Positions 12,094 to 22,194 of a DNA stretch of 64,000 nucleotides are shown piece by piece; position 1 is the stretch's first letter; each line of letters opens with the position of its first letter. This DNA comes from Lysobacteraceae bacterium SCN 69-320 (GTDB taxonomy: Bacteria > Pseudomonadota > Gammaproteobacteria > Xanthomonadales > Rhodanobacteraceae): NCBI GenBank assembly GCA_001725155.1, contig MEFP01000010.1:87163-151162 (forward strand), written 5' to 3'. The position numbers and the translations under genes were made by a program. Under the pieces are notes generated by a model. It saw only the letters and a program-made list of their open reading frames with translations, did no database searches and was not told the origin of the DNA.

Positions 12094-13218
12094 ATGACGC
12101 GTTGGCAGTGTTGCAATGGACGTGAGTGGCTGGCCGGCTGTGTGCTGCTTCTGATGGCCGCGGCCAGTCCGTCGGCCTCGGCGGAGCCGGACTGTCCCGG
12201 GCTGGCGGGCCACTATCGCGTCGACGGCTTCGGGCCGGTACTCGGCGACGCGCTCGGCGTACTGGGCCTGGGAATGGCGGGCTTCCGCGACAGCGAAGTG
12301 AAGATCACCGGCAATACGGAGCAGTCGTTGAGCTTCTGGGTCAGGAGCGGTCTGAGCAGCCCGATGGCGAGCCGGCCGAGCCGCGTGCTCACGCGCGGCG
12401 TGGACTACGACTGCGCGGCCGGCGTGCTCACGTTGCGCGGCAGTGCCGAGTCGACCCGCCAGACCGACGCCGGTTTTCTCGAAGGTCGTTCCATCGTGCG
12501 GCTGACGCGTTCCGGCGCCGGCCTCGGGATCGCGGCCGAGTTCAGCGGCGGTCAGCGCAGCACGCTGTACAGCTACGACTCGGCGCGCATCAGCGTGCCC
12601 AGGCTTGGAACCGGGCGGACCTTGCACGAGAGCATCCGCTGGCCTGGCGTGCAGGAGCCGCGGCCGGTGGCGTCCCGCCCGTACGAGCCGGTGCCGGAGT
12701 CGGCCCAGGCCGGCGACCTGCGCCGCCGGCTCGACGCACTGCTCGGCGGCGCGGTGCGTCTGGGCGGACTGGACGACAGCGGCGGGCGCGTGCGCGCGAG
12801 TCTCAGCGCCTCGCAGGCCGAGGACGTCGTAGCCTTCGAAGACCGTCTGCGCGCCGCCGGTCTGCCGTACACCACGACGCGGGCGCCGATCTGGTCGAAC
12901 AACCAGTACTTCATGGAGTTCCTGTTCGGCGCCGATCCCGATGCCGCGCGCGGCTGGCATCCCAGTGTGTTCCGCGTGCAGCAGGAGATCGACCGCCTGC
13001 GCTCGCCGATGGTCAGCGTGCGCAAGGTCGAGGACGCCGGCGACGGCTATGTCGCCGAGCTCGACGTGATCGGTTCGGAATCGCTAGTCCCGCTGCTGCA
13101 GCGCCTGCGTGCCGGCACGTCGATATTCCGCGACGTCGAACTGCTCGACGATGCCGAGCAGACCGACCGGCGCAACCTGCGCCTGGTGCGGCTGCGGCTG
13201 AAGACCGCGTCGGGCTGA
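12094..13218 (+). CDS. Exported protein of unknown function
   Basis: A 374-residue protein with a signal peptide (AGCVLLLMAAASPSASA). A Cys-containing N-terminal part (CPGLAGHYRVDGFGPV) has extended beta segments, followed by a Pro-rich linker near residue 190 and a C-terminal half. The C-terminal half has two similar alternating segments, around VRASLSASQAEDVVAFEDRL and VAELDVIGSESLVPLLQRL, each resembling a small ferredoxin-like module. The AAGGATC upstream is a plausible ribosome site. It converges on rnhB. I do not recognise the family. Confidence 0.75.
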   Translation: MTRWQCCNGREWLAGCVLLLMAAASPSASAEPDCPGLAGHYRVDGFGPVLGDALGVLGLGMAGFRDSEVKITGNTEQSLSFWVRSGLSSPMASRPSRVLTRGVDYDCAAGVLTLRGSAESTRQTDAGFLEGRSIVRLTRSGAGLGIAAEFSGGQRSTLYSYDSARISVPRLGTGRTLHESIRWPGVQEPRPVASRPYEPVPESAQAGDLRRRLDALLGGAVRLGGLDDSGGRVRASLSASQAEDVVAFEDRLRAAGLPYTTTRAPIWSNNQYFMEFLFGADPDAARGWHPSVFRVQQEIDRLRSPMVSVRKVEDAGDGYVAELDVIGSESLVPLLQRLRAGTSIFRDVELLDDAEQTDRRNLRLVRLRLKTASG

Positions 13219-13253
13219 GGCGGCCGGCGCGTCGCGCGGCGGCGGGCGGGCGG

Positions 13254-13889
13254 CTAGAGCAGTGCGGCCTGCTCCGGCACAGGCTCGGGTTCCAGCAGCG
13301 CGCGCACCGGCGCGAAGCTGCGCCGGTGCTGGATGCACGGGCCGAGCTGCTGCAGGCTCTGCAGATGCTCTGGCGTGGGATAGCCCTTGTGCCGGGCGAA
13401 GCCGTAGCCCGGGTGCTCGGCATCCAGCGCGAGCATCAGCCGGTCGCGGGCGACCTTGGCCAGTATCGAGGCGGCGCTGATCGCCGGCTCGCTGGCGTCG
13501 CCGCCGATCACGGCGCGGGCCGGACAGGGCAACTGCTTCGGCAGGTGGTTGCCGTCGATCAGCGCGAGCTGCGGCACGGTGGCCAGCGCGGCCAGCGCGC
13601 GGCGCATGCCGAGCATCGTCGCCTGGAAGATGTTGATGCGGTCGATCTCGGCTGCGTCGACGACGATCACGCTCCAGGCCAGCGCGCGTTCGCGTATGCG
13701 CGGTTCCAGCATGCCGCGGCGCTCTTCGCTGAGGTATTTGGAATCGTCGAGGCCGCGTATGACGCGCGCCGGATCGAGGATGACCGCGGCGACCACGACC
13801 GGCCCGGCCAGCGGCCCGCGGCCGGCTTCGTCGACGCCGGCGACGAGCGTGCCGGGCGGCAGATCGGTGACGGTGCGGCGCCGGCGCAT
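13254..13889 (-). CDS. rnhB: Ribonuclease HII
   Basis: A 211-residue enzyme that removes RNA and single ribonucleotides from RNA-DNA hybrids. It has the family motifs [15 protein letters not shown] (catalytic Asp and Glu), [15 protein letters not shown] and [17 protein letters not shown] (catalytic Asp nearby). It is the last gene of the lipid A cluster, 4 bases after the upstream LtaS-like gene and thus probably co-transcribed. Among relatives it normally follows lpxB directly. Confidence 0.97.
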   Translation of the reverse strand: MRRRRTVTDLPPGTLVAGVDEAGRGPLAGPVVVAAVILDPARVIRGLDDSKYLSEERRGMLEPRIRERALAWSVIVVDAAEIDRINIFQATMLGMRRALAALATVPQLALIDGNHLPKQLPCPARAVIGGDASEPAISAASILAKVARDRLMLALDAEHPGYGFARHKGYPTPEHLQSLQQLGPCIQHRRSFAPVRALLEPEPVPEQAALL

Positions 13890-13893
13890 GGGC

Positions 13894-15612
13894 TCAGTCC
13901 TTCAGCGCGTGCAGCTTGCCGTAGACGTAGGCGTGGTAGGAGTCGAGCAGACTGCGGTCCGGGCAGTCGAAATAACGGCCCTGGCAGCGGTCGCGCAGCA
14001 GCGCGTTGGCTTCGTAGAAGTCGTCCTTGCGCAGGTCGGCGACGTCGAGCAGCAGCGAGCCCAGATAGATGATGTCGAGTACGTCGAAGTCCACTTTCCT
14101 GCGCAGCGGGAAGTTCGACTTCAGCATGTAGTAGGTGACCTTGGTCGGGTCGGTCACGCCCTTGGGCATGCGCTTGGCCAGCGAATTGATCGCGCCGTCG
14201 AACGAAGGCTGGTGGTCGCCGAAATGCATGAGCACCGTGCGCCGGTCGCTCGCGAACACCTTCTGTTCGAGCTCGGACATGGCCTGTTCGGACTGCTCCA
14301 GGCGCGACAGGTAATTGCCGAGATTGAGATTGAGCCAGGTGTCGAGCTGCTTGGGGAACAGCGGCTTGTTGTACGGCGACGGCAGCTGGCCCAGCGGCGT
14401 CATGTGCGGCCCGTGCTGGTGCAGGGTCAGCATGAACACGAACAGCGGCTGGTCGGGATGGTCGCGGCGTTCCTGGGCGACGACGCGGTCGAACACCTTG
14501 AGCAGGTCGAAGTCGGTCGACTCCCAGCCCAGGCCGTTGTCGCTGCCGTCGTAGAACGCGTCGAAGCCGTAGAAGCGATAGGCGTTGCGCGCGTTGATGA
14601 AGCTGCCGGACATCGGATAGATCACCAGGGTGCGGTAGCCGTTCTCCTTCATGACGCGCGGCAGGCTGTAGACCACGCGCGGGGCGAGGTTGAACGGCGC
14701 GTACAGGCCGGCGTTGCCGAACAGCACGTGGGCCATGCTGGTCAGGAACGCGAACTCGCTGGTCCAGGTGCCGCCGCCCCAGGTATGCACCTGCAGATAG
14801 CCGTGGGCGCGCGTGCGCTTGTCGTCCTGGAACAGCTTGCGCTTGCACAGCGGCAGCTTGCACACCGTCAGCATGGTCGGATCGAAGGTGCTTTCCTCGA
14901 GCACGACCACGATGTCGGGGCGCTGGCGTGGATCGCCGCCGGTGGCGACCTGTTGGTTCCAGACCTGCTTGTCGGCCGCGCCGGCGACCAGCTCCGGCAT
15001 TTCGATCTGGGTCGAATGGAACGAGATGAAGAAATCGGTCAGATAGCTCTTGTCGTTCATCGCCGCCCACATGCCCTTGCCGTAGACGGCGGCGAACGGG
15101 CCCTGCGGGTTCAGCGCCTGGAACAGTGCGAAGACGCTCAGTGCGGCGACCGCGGCGAGCGCGAGGCGGCGGCGCAGCGGAGGCCAGTCGGGCAGCACGC
15201 GCGGACTGTCGATGCGCCAGATGCCGATCAGGCCCAGCGGCAGCAGGATCAGGCCGATGAAGCTCGCGATGAGCAGCACCGGATAGCGCAGGACGACTTC
15301 CAGCGTGTCGACGTTGACGAAGTAGATCAGGTCCGGCGCGAGCAGCGGCGTGGTCAGGTAGGTGATCTTGAGCAGGCTGCTGACCAGCAGCAGTGCGAAC
15401 AGCCCCGCGGTCGCGAGCAGACTGAAGGCGATGCGCCGGGTCAGGCACATCAGCAGCAGGCAGAAGCCGCCGCTGAGCAAGGTCGTGAACACGCGTTCCT
15501 GCGCGGTGCCCTCGCTCAGCGGTCCGTGCAGCAGCATTGCCGCATAGGCCAGGACCGCCAGCAGATAGAGCAGCAGGCTGCGGCGGTCGAGCGGATAGAA
15601 AAGGCGCATCAC
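13894..15612 (-). CDS. LTA synthase-like membrane phosphoglycerol transferase/sulfatase
   Basis: A 572-residue protein of the LtaS/OpgB type. There are four or five N-terminal membrane helices (residues about 10-150), then a periplasmic alkaline-phosphatase-superfamily domain. Catalytic features visible are the metal-binding Glu in VVVLEEST, the Thr nucleophile in [14 protein letters not shown], the HQHGPH motif and the GDHQPS Asp-His pair. Such enzymes transfer phosphoglycerol or related groups onto glycans or lipids. It lies between lpxB and rnhB, which suggests an envelope decoration role. The acceptor is unknown, and it could instead be a sulfatase-like hydrolase. Confidence 0.85.
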   Translation of the reverse strand: MMRLFYPLDRRSLLLYLLAVLAYAAMLLHGPLSEGTAQERVFTTLLSGGFCLLLMCLTRRIAFSLLATAGLFALLLVSSLLKITYLTTPLLAPDLIYFVNVDTLEVVLRYPVLLIASFIGLILLPLGLIGIWRIDSPRVLPDWPPLRRRLALAAVAALSVFALFQALNPQGPFAAVYGKGMWAAMNDKSYLTDFFISFHSTQIEMPELVAGAADKQVWNQQVATGGDPRQRPDIVVVLEESTFDPTMLTVCKLPLCKRKLFQDDKRTRAHGYLQVHTWGGGTWTSEFAFLTSMAHVLFGNAGLYAPFNLAPRVVYSLPRVMKENGYRTLVIYPMSGSFINARNAYRFYGFDAFYDGSDNGLGWESTDFDLLKVFDRVVAQERRDHPDQPLFVFMLTLHQHGPHMTPLGQLPSPYNKPLFPKQLDTWLNLNLGNYLSRLEQSEQAMSELEQKVFASDRRTVLMHFGDHQPSFDGAINSLAKRMPKGVTDPTKVTYYMLKSNFPLRRKVDFDVLDIIYLGSLLLDVADLRKDDFYEANALLRDRCQGRYFDCPDRSLLDSYHAYVYGKLHALKD

Positions 15613-15664
15613 CGGTTCGGGCAGGCGGAATTGGCGCGCATGGTGCGGTGGCGGCCCAGGCAGG

Positions 15665-16897
15665 TCAATGGGCGTCGCCGCCCTCGACCAGCGCGGCGAC
15701 GGCTGCGGCGGCGCTGCGGTTCGCGTCGCCGATCAGCGCCCGGTGCAGGCGCTCGAACTCGGCCACCAGGGCGATGCGGCCGGCGCTGTCGGCGTACAGC
15801 GCGAGCAGCGCGTCGGCCAGCGCCTGCGGCGTGCAGGCGTCCTGCAGGATCTCCGGCACGAGATCGCGGCCGGCCAGCACGTTGGGCAGCGAGTAGCGCG
15901 TCGTGCGCATGAGCCTGAACCAGGTGACGATGCGATAGGTCAGCGGCGCGACCTTGTAGGCGACGACCATCGGCCGCTTGGCCAGCAGGGTTTCCAGGGC
16001 GGCCGTGCCCGAGGCGACCAGCACGACATCGGCGGCGAGCAGGGCCTGGTCGGCCTGGCCGTCGACGAGCACGATGCTGCCGCGCGAGTTCGGGTCGGCG
16101 CTGCGCAGGGTTATGCCGAGGCTGTCGGCAATCTGCTCGAACGCCGCGCGGCAGGCCGGGCTGGCCATCGGCACGACGACCTGCAGTTCGGGGATCTGCT
16201 GCTGGCAGCGCCGCGCCGCCTGCAGGAAATCGGCGCCGAGCCGGCGGATCTCGCCGAGGCGGCTGCCCGGCAGCACGGCCAGAACCGGTGCCTGGTCCGA
16301 CAGGCCGAGCATGGCGCGGGCCGGCATACGTTCGGTGACCAGCGGGAAGCGATCGGCCATCGGATGGCCGACGAAGCGCGAACGTACGCCGTAGCGATCG
16401 TAGATCGGCGGCTCCATCGGGAACAGGCACAGCACGAGATCGGCGCTGCGGCCGAGCGTGCGCGCGCGCTCCTCGCGCCAGGCCCAGATCGACGGACTGA
16501 CGTAGTGCACGGTGCGCAGGCCGCGCGCCTTGAGCTTGCGTTCCAGGGTCAGGTTGAAGTCGGGCGCGTCGATGCCGATGAAGGCGGCCGGCCGCAGCGC
16601 GGTGATCCGGCGCAGCAGGTCGGCGCGGATGCGCAGCAGTTCGGGCAGGTGGCGCAGCACTTCGACCAGGCCCATGACGGCGAGCCTGTCGGCCGGATAC
16701 CAGGCCTCCAGCCCGGCTTCGATCATGCGCGGGCCGCCGACGCCGACGAAGCGCGCGGTTGGATAGCGTTCGCGCAGACCGTGGATGAGCCCGGCGCCGA
16801 GCTGGTCGCCCGAGGCTTCGCCGGCGACGAGGGCGAATACCGGACCTTCGGCCGCCGTCGCGTCGGCCGCAGAGCCGGGCGGCGCCTGCGGCGGCAT
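15665..16897 (-). CDS. lpxB: Lipid-A-disaccharide synthase
   Basis: A 410-residue glycosyltransferase joining UDP-diacylglucosamine and lipid X in lipid A synthesis. It has the N-terminal AGEASGDQLGAGLIHGL motif, MGLVEVLRHLPEL, IDAPDFNLTLERKLK and the C-terminal GTAALETLLAKRPMVVAYK segment, all typical of LpxB. It starts one base after the lpxA stop in the standard lpxD-fabZ-lpxA-lpxB order. It is a peripheral inner-membrane enzyme. Confidence 0.98.
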   Translation of the reverse strand: MPPQAPPGSAADATAAEGPVFALVAGEASGDQLGAGLIHGLRERYPTARFVGVGGPRMIEAGLEAWYPADRLAVMGLVEVLRHLPELLRIRADLLRRITALRPAAFIGIDAPDFNLTLERKLKARGLRTVHYVSPSIWAWREERARTLGRSADLVLCLFPMEPPIYDRYGVRSRFVGHPMADRFPLVTERMPARAMLGLSDQAPVLAVLPGSRLGEIRRLGADFLQAARRCQQQIPELQVVVPMASPACRAAFEQIADSLGITLRSADPNSRGSIVLVDGQADQALLAADVVLVASGTAALETLLAKRPMVVAYKVAPLTYRIVTWFRLMRTTRYSLPNVLAGRDLVPEILQDACTPQALADALLALYADSAGRIALVAEFERLHRALIGDANRSAAAAVAALVEGGDAH

Positions 16898-16898
16898 G

Positions 16899-17669
16899 TC
16901 AGCGCACCAGCGAGCGCTGGCTGCGGTCGATGAAGTCGAGCATCAGGCGGACGTCCGGCGCGTCGGAGGACGCGCGGGCGAGCTCCTCGCGCGCCTCGGC
17001 CAGCGGCAGGCCGGACTTGTACAGCGTCTTGTAGGCGCGGCGTATCGACAGGATGCGTTCGCTGTCGAAGCCGCGGCGCTTGAGGCCTTCGCTGTTGATG
17101 CCCTTGGGCTCGGCGAAGCTGCCGGCCACCGTGACGTAGGGCGGCACGTCGCGGTTGATGATGGAGCCCATCGAGGTGAACGCGTGTGCGCCGATCTGGC
17201 AGAACTGGTGCACCAGGGTGAAGCCGCCGAGGATGACCCAGTCGTCGACCGTGACGTGGCCGGCCAGCGAGGCGGCATTGGCGAAGATCACGTTGTTGCC
17301 GACGATGCAGTCGTGTGCGAGGTGGACATAGGCCATCAGCCAGTTGTCGTTGCCGATGCGCGTGACGCCGCCGCCGTCCTCCGTGCCGCGGTTGAACGTG
17401 ACGAATTCGCGGATCACGTTGCGGTCGCCGATTTCCAGCAGCGAGCTTTCGCCGTGGAATTTCTTGTCCTGCGGCGCGGCGCCGATCGAGGCGAACTGCC
17501 AGATGCGATTGTCGCGGCCGATGCGCGTCGGCCCTTCGATGACGACGTGCGGACCTATCCAGGTGTCGTCGCCGATCTCGACGTCGGCGCCGATGACGCT
17601 GTAGGCCCCTACACTGACGTTGGACCCCAGCCGCGCGGCGGGGTCGATCACAGCGGTCGGGTGGATCAT
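16899..17669 (-). CDS. lpxA: UDP-N-acetylglucosamine acyltransferase
   Basis: A 256-residue left-handed beta-helix enzyme catalysing the first step of lipid A synthesis. Hexapeptide repeats fill residues 1-190 ([20 protein letters not shown] onward), with the catalytic His in [13 protein letters not shown] and a helical C-terminus. Its start overlaps the fabZ stop as TGATG, indicating translational coupling. Confidence 0.98.
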   Translation of the reverse strand: MIHPTAVIDPAARLGSNVSVGAYSVIGADVEIGDDTWIGPHVVIEGPTRIGRDNRIWQFASIGAAPQDKKFHGESSLLEIGDRNVIREFVTFNRGTEDGGGVTRIGNDNWLMAYVHLAHDCIVGNNVIFANAASLAGHVTVDDWVILGGFTLVHQFCQIGAHAFTSMGSIINRDVPPYVTVAGSFAEPKGINSEGLKRRGFDSERILSIRRAYKTLYKSGLPLAEAREELARASSDAPDVRLMLDFIDRSQRSLVR

Positions 17670-18136
17670 CAGTCGTTACGCTCCGCGCACAGCAGCTCCG
17701 CCTCGGCGACCACCTTGCCGGCGACGAGCGCCTGGCACCAGAACTGGCCCATGCGGCGGATCATGCGTTTCTGCTCCACTTCGAGCACGAGCTGGTCGCC
17801 GGGGCCGACGATGCTCGTGAAGCGCGCCTTGTCGACCTTGACCAGATAGAACAGCGCGCTCGCGCTCGGCGACTCGATGTTGGTCAGCTGCACGAGCAGG
17901 CCCGAAGCCTGGGCCAGTGCTTCGATGATCAGCACGCCGGGCATGACCGGGTGGCCCGGGAAATGGCCCTGGAAGAACGGCTCGTTGATCGTCACGTTCT
18001 TCAGCGCGGTCAGACGCTTGCCGGATTCGAACTGGGTCACGCGGTCGACCAGCAGGAACGGGTAGCGGTGCGGCAGCAGGTCGAATATGCGACCGACGTC
18101 CAGCGGCAAGGTCAGGCTGGCGTTCGAATCGTTCAT
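17669..18136 (-). CDS. fabZ: 3-hydroxyacyl-ACP dehydratase
   Basis: A 155-residue hot-dog-fold enzyme of fatty acid elongation. The motifs [12 protein letters not shown] and [20 protein letters not shown] carry the catalytic His and Glu. ATG 18136 overlaps the lpxD stop by four bases (ATGA), so I prefer it to the upstream in-frame extension, which lies inside lpxD. Its position within the lpx genes balances fatty acid and lipid A supply. Confidence 0.98.
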   Translation of the reverse strand: MNDSNASLTLPLDVGRIFDLLPHRYPFLLVDRVTQFESGKRLTALKNVTINEPFFQGHFPGHPVMPGVLIIEALAQASGLLVQLTNIESPSASALFYLVKVDKARFTSIVGPGDQLVLEVEQKRMIRRMGQFWCQALVAGKVVAEAELLCAERND

Positions 18137-19164
18137 GGAGCGGAATCCTTTTCTAGGGCTTTCAGACGGCGCGCCATTTCGTCCAGATGGCGGAATCGCG
18201 CCGCATTGCGGCGCCACTGACGGTTTTCCTGGATCGGCGTACCCGAGGAATACTCGCCGGCGGCGGTGATGGAATGGGTGACCAGCGTCATCGCCGTCAC
18301 GGTGACCCGGTCGGCGATGCTCAAGTGGCCTAGGATACCGGCAGCGCCGCCGATCAGACAGTAGCGGCCGATGCGGGCGCTGCCGGCGACGGCCGAGCAG
18401 CCGGCCATGGCCGTATGCGCGCCGATGTGGACGTTGTGGGCGATCTGGATCTGGTTGTCCAGGCGCACATCCTCTTCGAGCACCGTGTCTTCCAGCGCGC
18501 CGCGGTCGATGGTGCAGTTGGCGCCGATCTCGCAGTCGTCGCCGATGCGCACGCCGCCGAGCTGCGGCACCTTGATCCAGTGGTCGCGCTCGAAGGCCAG
18601 GCCGAAGCCGTCGGAGCCGAGCACGGCGCCCGGATGCACGAGCACGCGCCGGCCCAGGCGCACGCGGGTGACCAGGGTGACCCGGGCGACCAGGCGCGTG
18701 CCGGCGCCGACGACGCAGTCGGGCCCGACGATGCAGCCCGGGCCGAGCACGGCGCCGTCCTCGATCACTGCGCCGTCCTCGATCACGCAGAGCGGGCCTA
18801 TGCTCGCGCTGGCCGCCACACTGGCGCCGGTTGCGACGACCGTGCTGGCATGGATGCCGGCGGGCGCATCGGCAACGTTCTCGAACAGCGCGGCGATCTG
18901 CGCGTAGGCGACATAGGGATCGCGCGCGACGAGCGCGGCGCCGCGGCGCAGCGGCAGGTCGTCGGCGCGCAGCACGACGACGCCGGCCTGCGAGGCCTGC
19001 ATCTGCGTACGGTACTGCGGGTTGGACAGGAAGCTCAGCTGGCCGGGACCGGCCAGTGCCAGCGTGGCCACGCCGGCGACCTGTTGTGCGGGATCGCCGT
19101 GCAGGTCCAGGGCGAAACGCTCGGCCAGTTCGCCGAGACGCCAGCTCCGCGGCGCGGCGCTCAT
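18133..19164 (-). CDS. lpxD: UDP-3-O-(3-hydroxymyristoyl)glucosamine N-acyltransferase
   Basis: A 343-residue trimeric acyltransferase of lipid A synthesis. An N-terminal uridine-binding domain (FLSNPQYRTQMQASQAGVVVL) is followed by hexapeptide repeats and the catalytic His region (NVHIGAHTAMAGCSAVAG), ending with a C-terminal helix. It overlaps both neighbours by four bases (ATGA junctions with skp and fabZ). Confidence 0.98.
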   Translation of the reverse strand: MSAAPRSWRLGELAERFALDLHGDPAQQVAGVATLALAGPGQLSFLSNPQYRTQMQASQAGVVVLRADDLPLRRGAALVARDPYVAYAQIAALFENVADAPAGIHASTVVATGASVAASASIGPLCVIEDGAVIEDGAVLGPGCIVGPDCVVGAGTRLVARVTLVTRVRLGRRVLVHPGAVLGSDGFGLAFERDHWIKVPQLGGVRIGDDCEIGANCTIDRGALEDTVLEEDVRLDNQIQIAHNVHIGAHTAMAGCSAVAGSARIGRYCLIGGAAGILGHLSIADRVTVTAMTLVTHSITAAGEYSSGTPIQENRQWRRNAARFRHLDEMARRLKALEKDSAP

Positions 19165-19691
19165 GGCGTGGACCGTTTGGACTGGAAGTCGCGGCGCAGG
19201 CGTTCGAGCACCCGGTCGGTGATGTCGATGCGCGGATCGGCGTAGACCACCGGACTCGGTACGACGAGGTCCAGCCCCTGTTCGCGTGCGTAGTCGACCA
19301 CGGTGTTGTTGATCTCCTGCCAGCTCTTGTCGAGTTCCTGGTCGCTGCGGCTCTTGAGCTCGGCGCGCAATTCCTCGCGCGTGCGCTTGACGCTGCGTTC
19401 CAGCGCGTCGATCTCGCGCTTCTTCGCGTCGGCGTCGGTCTTGTTCAGCAGCAAGCCGTCGCGTTCGAATTCGTTCTTGAGATCGGCCAGGCGGGTTTCG
19501 TCGCGCTTGAGCGCGGTATCGCGCGAGGCGAACTCGCGCTGCAGCCTGTCGCGGCCGGCCTGGACCTGGGGCGCATTGTCCAGCAGCCGCTTCATGTCGA
19601 CATAGCCCAGCTTGGCCTGGGCCAGCGCCGCGAGCGGCAGCAGGGCCAGGACCAGCGCTAGGCTGCGTGCTGCGGTTGCGTGCTGGCCCAC
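19161..19691 (-). CDS. skp: Periplasmic chaperone Skp/OmpH
   Basis: A 176-residue periplasmic chaperone that carries outer-membrane proteins to the Bam complex. A signal peptide (RSLALVLALLPLAALAQA) is followed by a beta segment (KLGYVDMKRLLDNAP), a long coiled-coil hairpin rich in Lys, Arg and Glu, and a closing VVYADPRIDITDRVLERL. The start is GTG 19691: a consensus GGAGG at 19698-19702 lies six bases before it, and the longer frame lacks a signal peptide. It sits between bamA and lpxD as usual. Confidence 0.95.
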   Translation of the reverse strand: MGQHATAARSLALVLALLPLAALAQAKLGYVDMKRLLDNAPQVQAGRDRLQREFASRDTALKRDETRLADLKNEFERDGLLLNKTDADAKKREIDALERSVKRTREELRAELKSRSDQELDKSWQEINNTVVDYAREQGLDLVVPSPVVYADPRIDITDRVLERLRRDFQSKRSTP

Positions 19692-19697
19692 GCCTGT

Positions 19698-19702
19698 CCT
19701 CC
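19698..19702 (-). promoter_or_regulatory. Ribosome-binding site fixing the skp GTG start
   Basis: GGAGG on the minus strand lies six bases before GTG 19691, which decides the start against the longer upstream frame. Confidence 0.75.
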
Positions 19703-19770
19703 GTTCTTGCGGTCGCTGCGGCGGAACGGGGCTGGCCGTTCCGCCGTCGCTGCGATGATGCCAGTTTCGA

Positions 19771-22119
19771 TCAGAACTGGGTGCCGAAGGAGAACTGGAT
19801 GGATTCGGTCTTGTCGCCATCCTTCTTGCGGATCGGACGCGCCAGGTTGATCGTGATCGGACCGACCGGCGCCTGCCACTGCAGCGCGAGACCTGTCGAC
19901 GCGCGCAGTTCGCCGGCGCTGAAGTCACCGAAGGACTTGTACACGTTGCCGACGTCGACGAAGGCCGAGATGCGCACCGAATCGCTGTCCTTGGCGAACG
20001 GCGTCGGCAGGATCAGCTCGGCCGTGCCGAGCACCTTGAACGCGCCGCCGAGCGGCTGGCAGTAGTCGCTGATGACGTTGACGCGCTCGCACGGACCCAG
20101 CGTGTTGTCCTCGAAGCCGCGTACGTCGCGCACGCCGCCGGCGTAGAAGTTCTCGAAGAACGGCAGGCCGCCGATGCGCAGCGGAATCTTCTCCGACGAG
20201 TTCGGATCGTAGCGGCCGGTCGCGTCGCGGTAGGAGTCGCCGTAGCCGAGGTTGCCCGACAGCAGGAACGTGAACTTGTCGCTGAGCGGGAAGTAGTGCA
20301 CGCCCTGGTAATAGAGCTTGTAGTACTCCAGGGTCGAGCCGGGCAGGGCGATTTCGGCCGAGATCGACTGCAGGCCGCCGCGCGTCGGCGTGAAGTACTT
20401 GTTGCGCGTGTCGTGGGCCCAGGACGCCGTCAGGTTCCAGGTATGGATGGTGCGGTGGTCGAGGTCGGTGATGTAGCGGATGATGTTCGGCGGCGTGTAG
20501 CCCTCGAACGTGTTGATCTTGGTGCTGTTCGCGCCGAGCTGGAACTGCACCGAGTCGGTCTCGCCGATCGGCACGCCGACGAAGGTCGAGAACGCCGCCG
20601 TGTCGGTGGAGTAGTTCGCGATGTTCGCCTGGCTCTGGTCGAGGTTGCGCACGCTGGCGTTGTAGCCCAGCGCGATGCCCGAGTCGTTGAGGTACGGCTG
20701 GGCGTAGCTGACGTCGTAGCGCTTGAGGTAGGAGCTCTTCTGCACCGTCATGGCGATGCGGTCGCCGGTGCCGAGGAAGTTGTTCTGCGACACGGACACC
20801 GAGGCGATGAGCTTCTGCACCTGCGAATAGCCCAGGCCGAACAGCAGGCTGCCGGAGGGCTGTTCCTCGACCGTCACGACCATGTCGACCTGGTCTTCGC
20901 TGCCGGCGACCTTCGGCGTCTCGATGTTGACGGTCTTGAAATAGCCCAGGCGCTGCAGGCGCACCTTGGAGCGGTCAATCGCCGCCTGCGAGTACCAGGA
21001 GCCTTCGAGCTGGCGCATTTCGCGGCGCAGCACCTCGTCCTCGGTACGCACGTTGCCCTTGAACGTGATGCGGTTGACGTAGACGCGCTTGCCGGGCTCG
21101 ATATAGAACGTGACCTCGACGGTGCGGCCTTCCTTGTCGGTCTTGGGCACCGGCGTGACTTCGGCGAACGCGTAGCCGATGTTGGACAGCACCGAGCTCA
21201 TGGCCTTGGCCGACTGCTCCAGCTTGCGCCGCGAGAACGTGTCGCCGGCCTTGGTCTTGAGCAGCGCGCGCAGGCTTTCTTCCGGCAGGATCAGCTCGCC
21301 GAGCAGCTTGATGTCGCTGATCGTGTAGAGCTGGCCTTCCTGCACGTTGGCGCTGACGTAGATGTTGCGCTTGTCCGGGCTGATCGAGACTTCGGTCGAC
21401 TCGACGTTGAAGTCGGCATAGCCGCGGTCGAGGTAGTACGAGGCCAGCTTCTCGAGGTCGCCGGAAAGCTTCTCGCGCGAGTACTGGTCGTCCTTGGAAT
21501 ACCAGGACGTCCAGTTCGTCGTGTCGGATTCGAACTCGTCGCGGATCTCCTTGTCGCTGAAGACCGCATTGCCGACGATGTTGATGTGCTTGATCTTGGA
21601 CGCCTTGCCCTCGGCGATCACGATGTTGATGTCGACGCGGTTGCGGTCGAGGTTCGTGACCTTCGGCGTGATCGAGACGTTGTACTTGCCGCGGTTGTGG
21701 TACTGGCGCGTCAGCTCCTGCTGCACGCGGTCCAGCTGCAGGCGGTCGAAGGTTTCGCCTTCCTCCAGGCCGATGCCCTTGAGGCCCTTGCGCAGTTCTT
21801 CCTCTTTCAGCTCCTTGTTGCCCTTGAGCGTGATCTTGGAGATGGCCGGGCGCTCCTGCACGGTCACGACGAGGATGTCGCCCTGGCGCGTGAGCTGCAC
21901 GTCGTTGAAGAAGCCGGTCTTGAACAGCGCGCGGATCGCCTTTTCCGCCGAGTCGGCGGTCATGCGGTCGCCTTTTTCCACCGGCAGGTAGGTGAACACC
22001 GTACCGGGCGCGATGCGCTGCAGACCGTCGATGCGGATCTCCGAGACGACGAACGAGTCGAACGCGTGGGCCTCGGCGGCGAGGCAGGCGAGCAAGAGCA
22101 GGGCGGCGATACGCTTCAT
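19771..22119 (-). CDS. bamA: Outer-membrane assembly factor BamA
   Basis: A 782-residue outer-membrane protein that inserts beta-barrel proteins. It has a signal peptide ending AEAHA, five POTRA domains (residues about 25-420, beginning FVVSEIRIDGLQRIAPG), and a 16-stranded barrel. The conserved loop-6 motif is VRGFEDNTLGP, and the protein ends with an aromatic FSFGTQF strand. ATG 22119 is used; an in-frame TTG two codons earlier is less likely. It lies between rseP and skp, the normal order. Confidence 0.98.
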   Translation of the reverse strand: MKRIAALLLLACLAAEAHAFDSFVVSEIRIDGLQRIAPGTVFTYLPVEKGDRMTADSAEKAIRALFKTGFFNDVQLTRQGDILVVTVQERPAISKITLKGNKELKEEELRKGLKGIGLEEGETFDRLQLDRVQQELTRQYHNRGKYNVSITPKVTNLDRNRVDINIVIAEGKASKIKHINIVGNAVFSDKEIRDEFESDTTNWTSWYSKDDQYSREKLSGDLEKLASYYLDRGYADFNVESTEVSISPDKRNIYVSANVQEGQLYTISDIKLLGELILPEESLRALLKTKAGDTFSRRKLEQSAKAMSSVLSNIGYAFAEVTPVPKTDKEGRTVEVTFYIEPGKRVYVNRITFKGNVRTEDEVLRREMRQLEGSWYSQAAIDRSKVRLQRLGYFKTVNIETPKVAGSEDQVDMVVTVEEQPSGSLLFGLGYSQVQKLIASVSVSQNNFLGTGDRIAMTVQKSSYLKRYDVSYAQPYLNDSGIALGYNASVRNLDQSQANIANYSTDTAAFSTFVGVPIGETDSVQFQLGANSTKINTFEGYTPPNIIRYITDLDHRTIHTWNLTASWAHDTRNKYFTPTRGGLQSISAEIALPGSTLEYYKLYYQGVHYFPLSDKFTFLLSGNLGYGDSYRDATGRYDPNSSEKIPLRIGGLPFFENFYAGGVRDVRGFEDNTLGPCERVNVISDYCQPLGGAFKVLGTAELILPTPFAKDSDSVRISAFVDVGNVYKSFGDFSAGELRASTGLALQWQAPVGPITINLARPIRKKDGDKTESIQFSFGTQF

Positions 22120-22194
22120 CGTCAATCCGTCAGGGTTTTCTTATTGTGCGGCGGGCGCTTGCCGCGGTTGTTGTAGTGCCGGTCCAACTGCCGG

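Noticed and set aside
20296..22176. Long plus-strand frame antisense to bamA
   Set aside because: It mirrors bamA, and its Val/Leu/Arg/His-rich wording is what antisense frames of high-GC genes give. It has no signal, domain or ribosome site.
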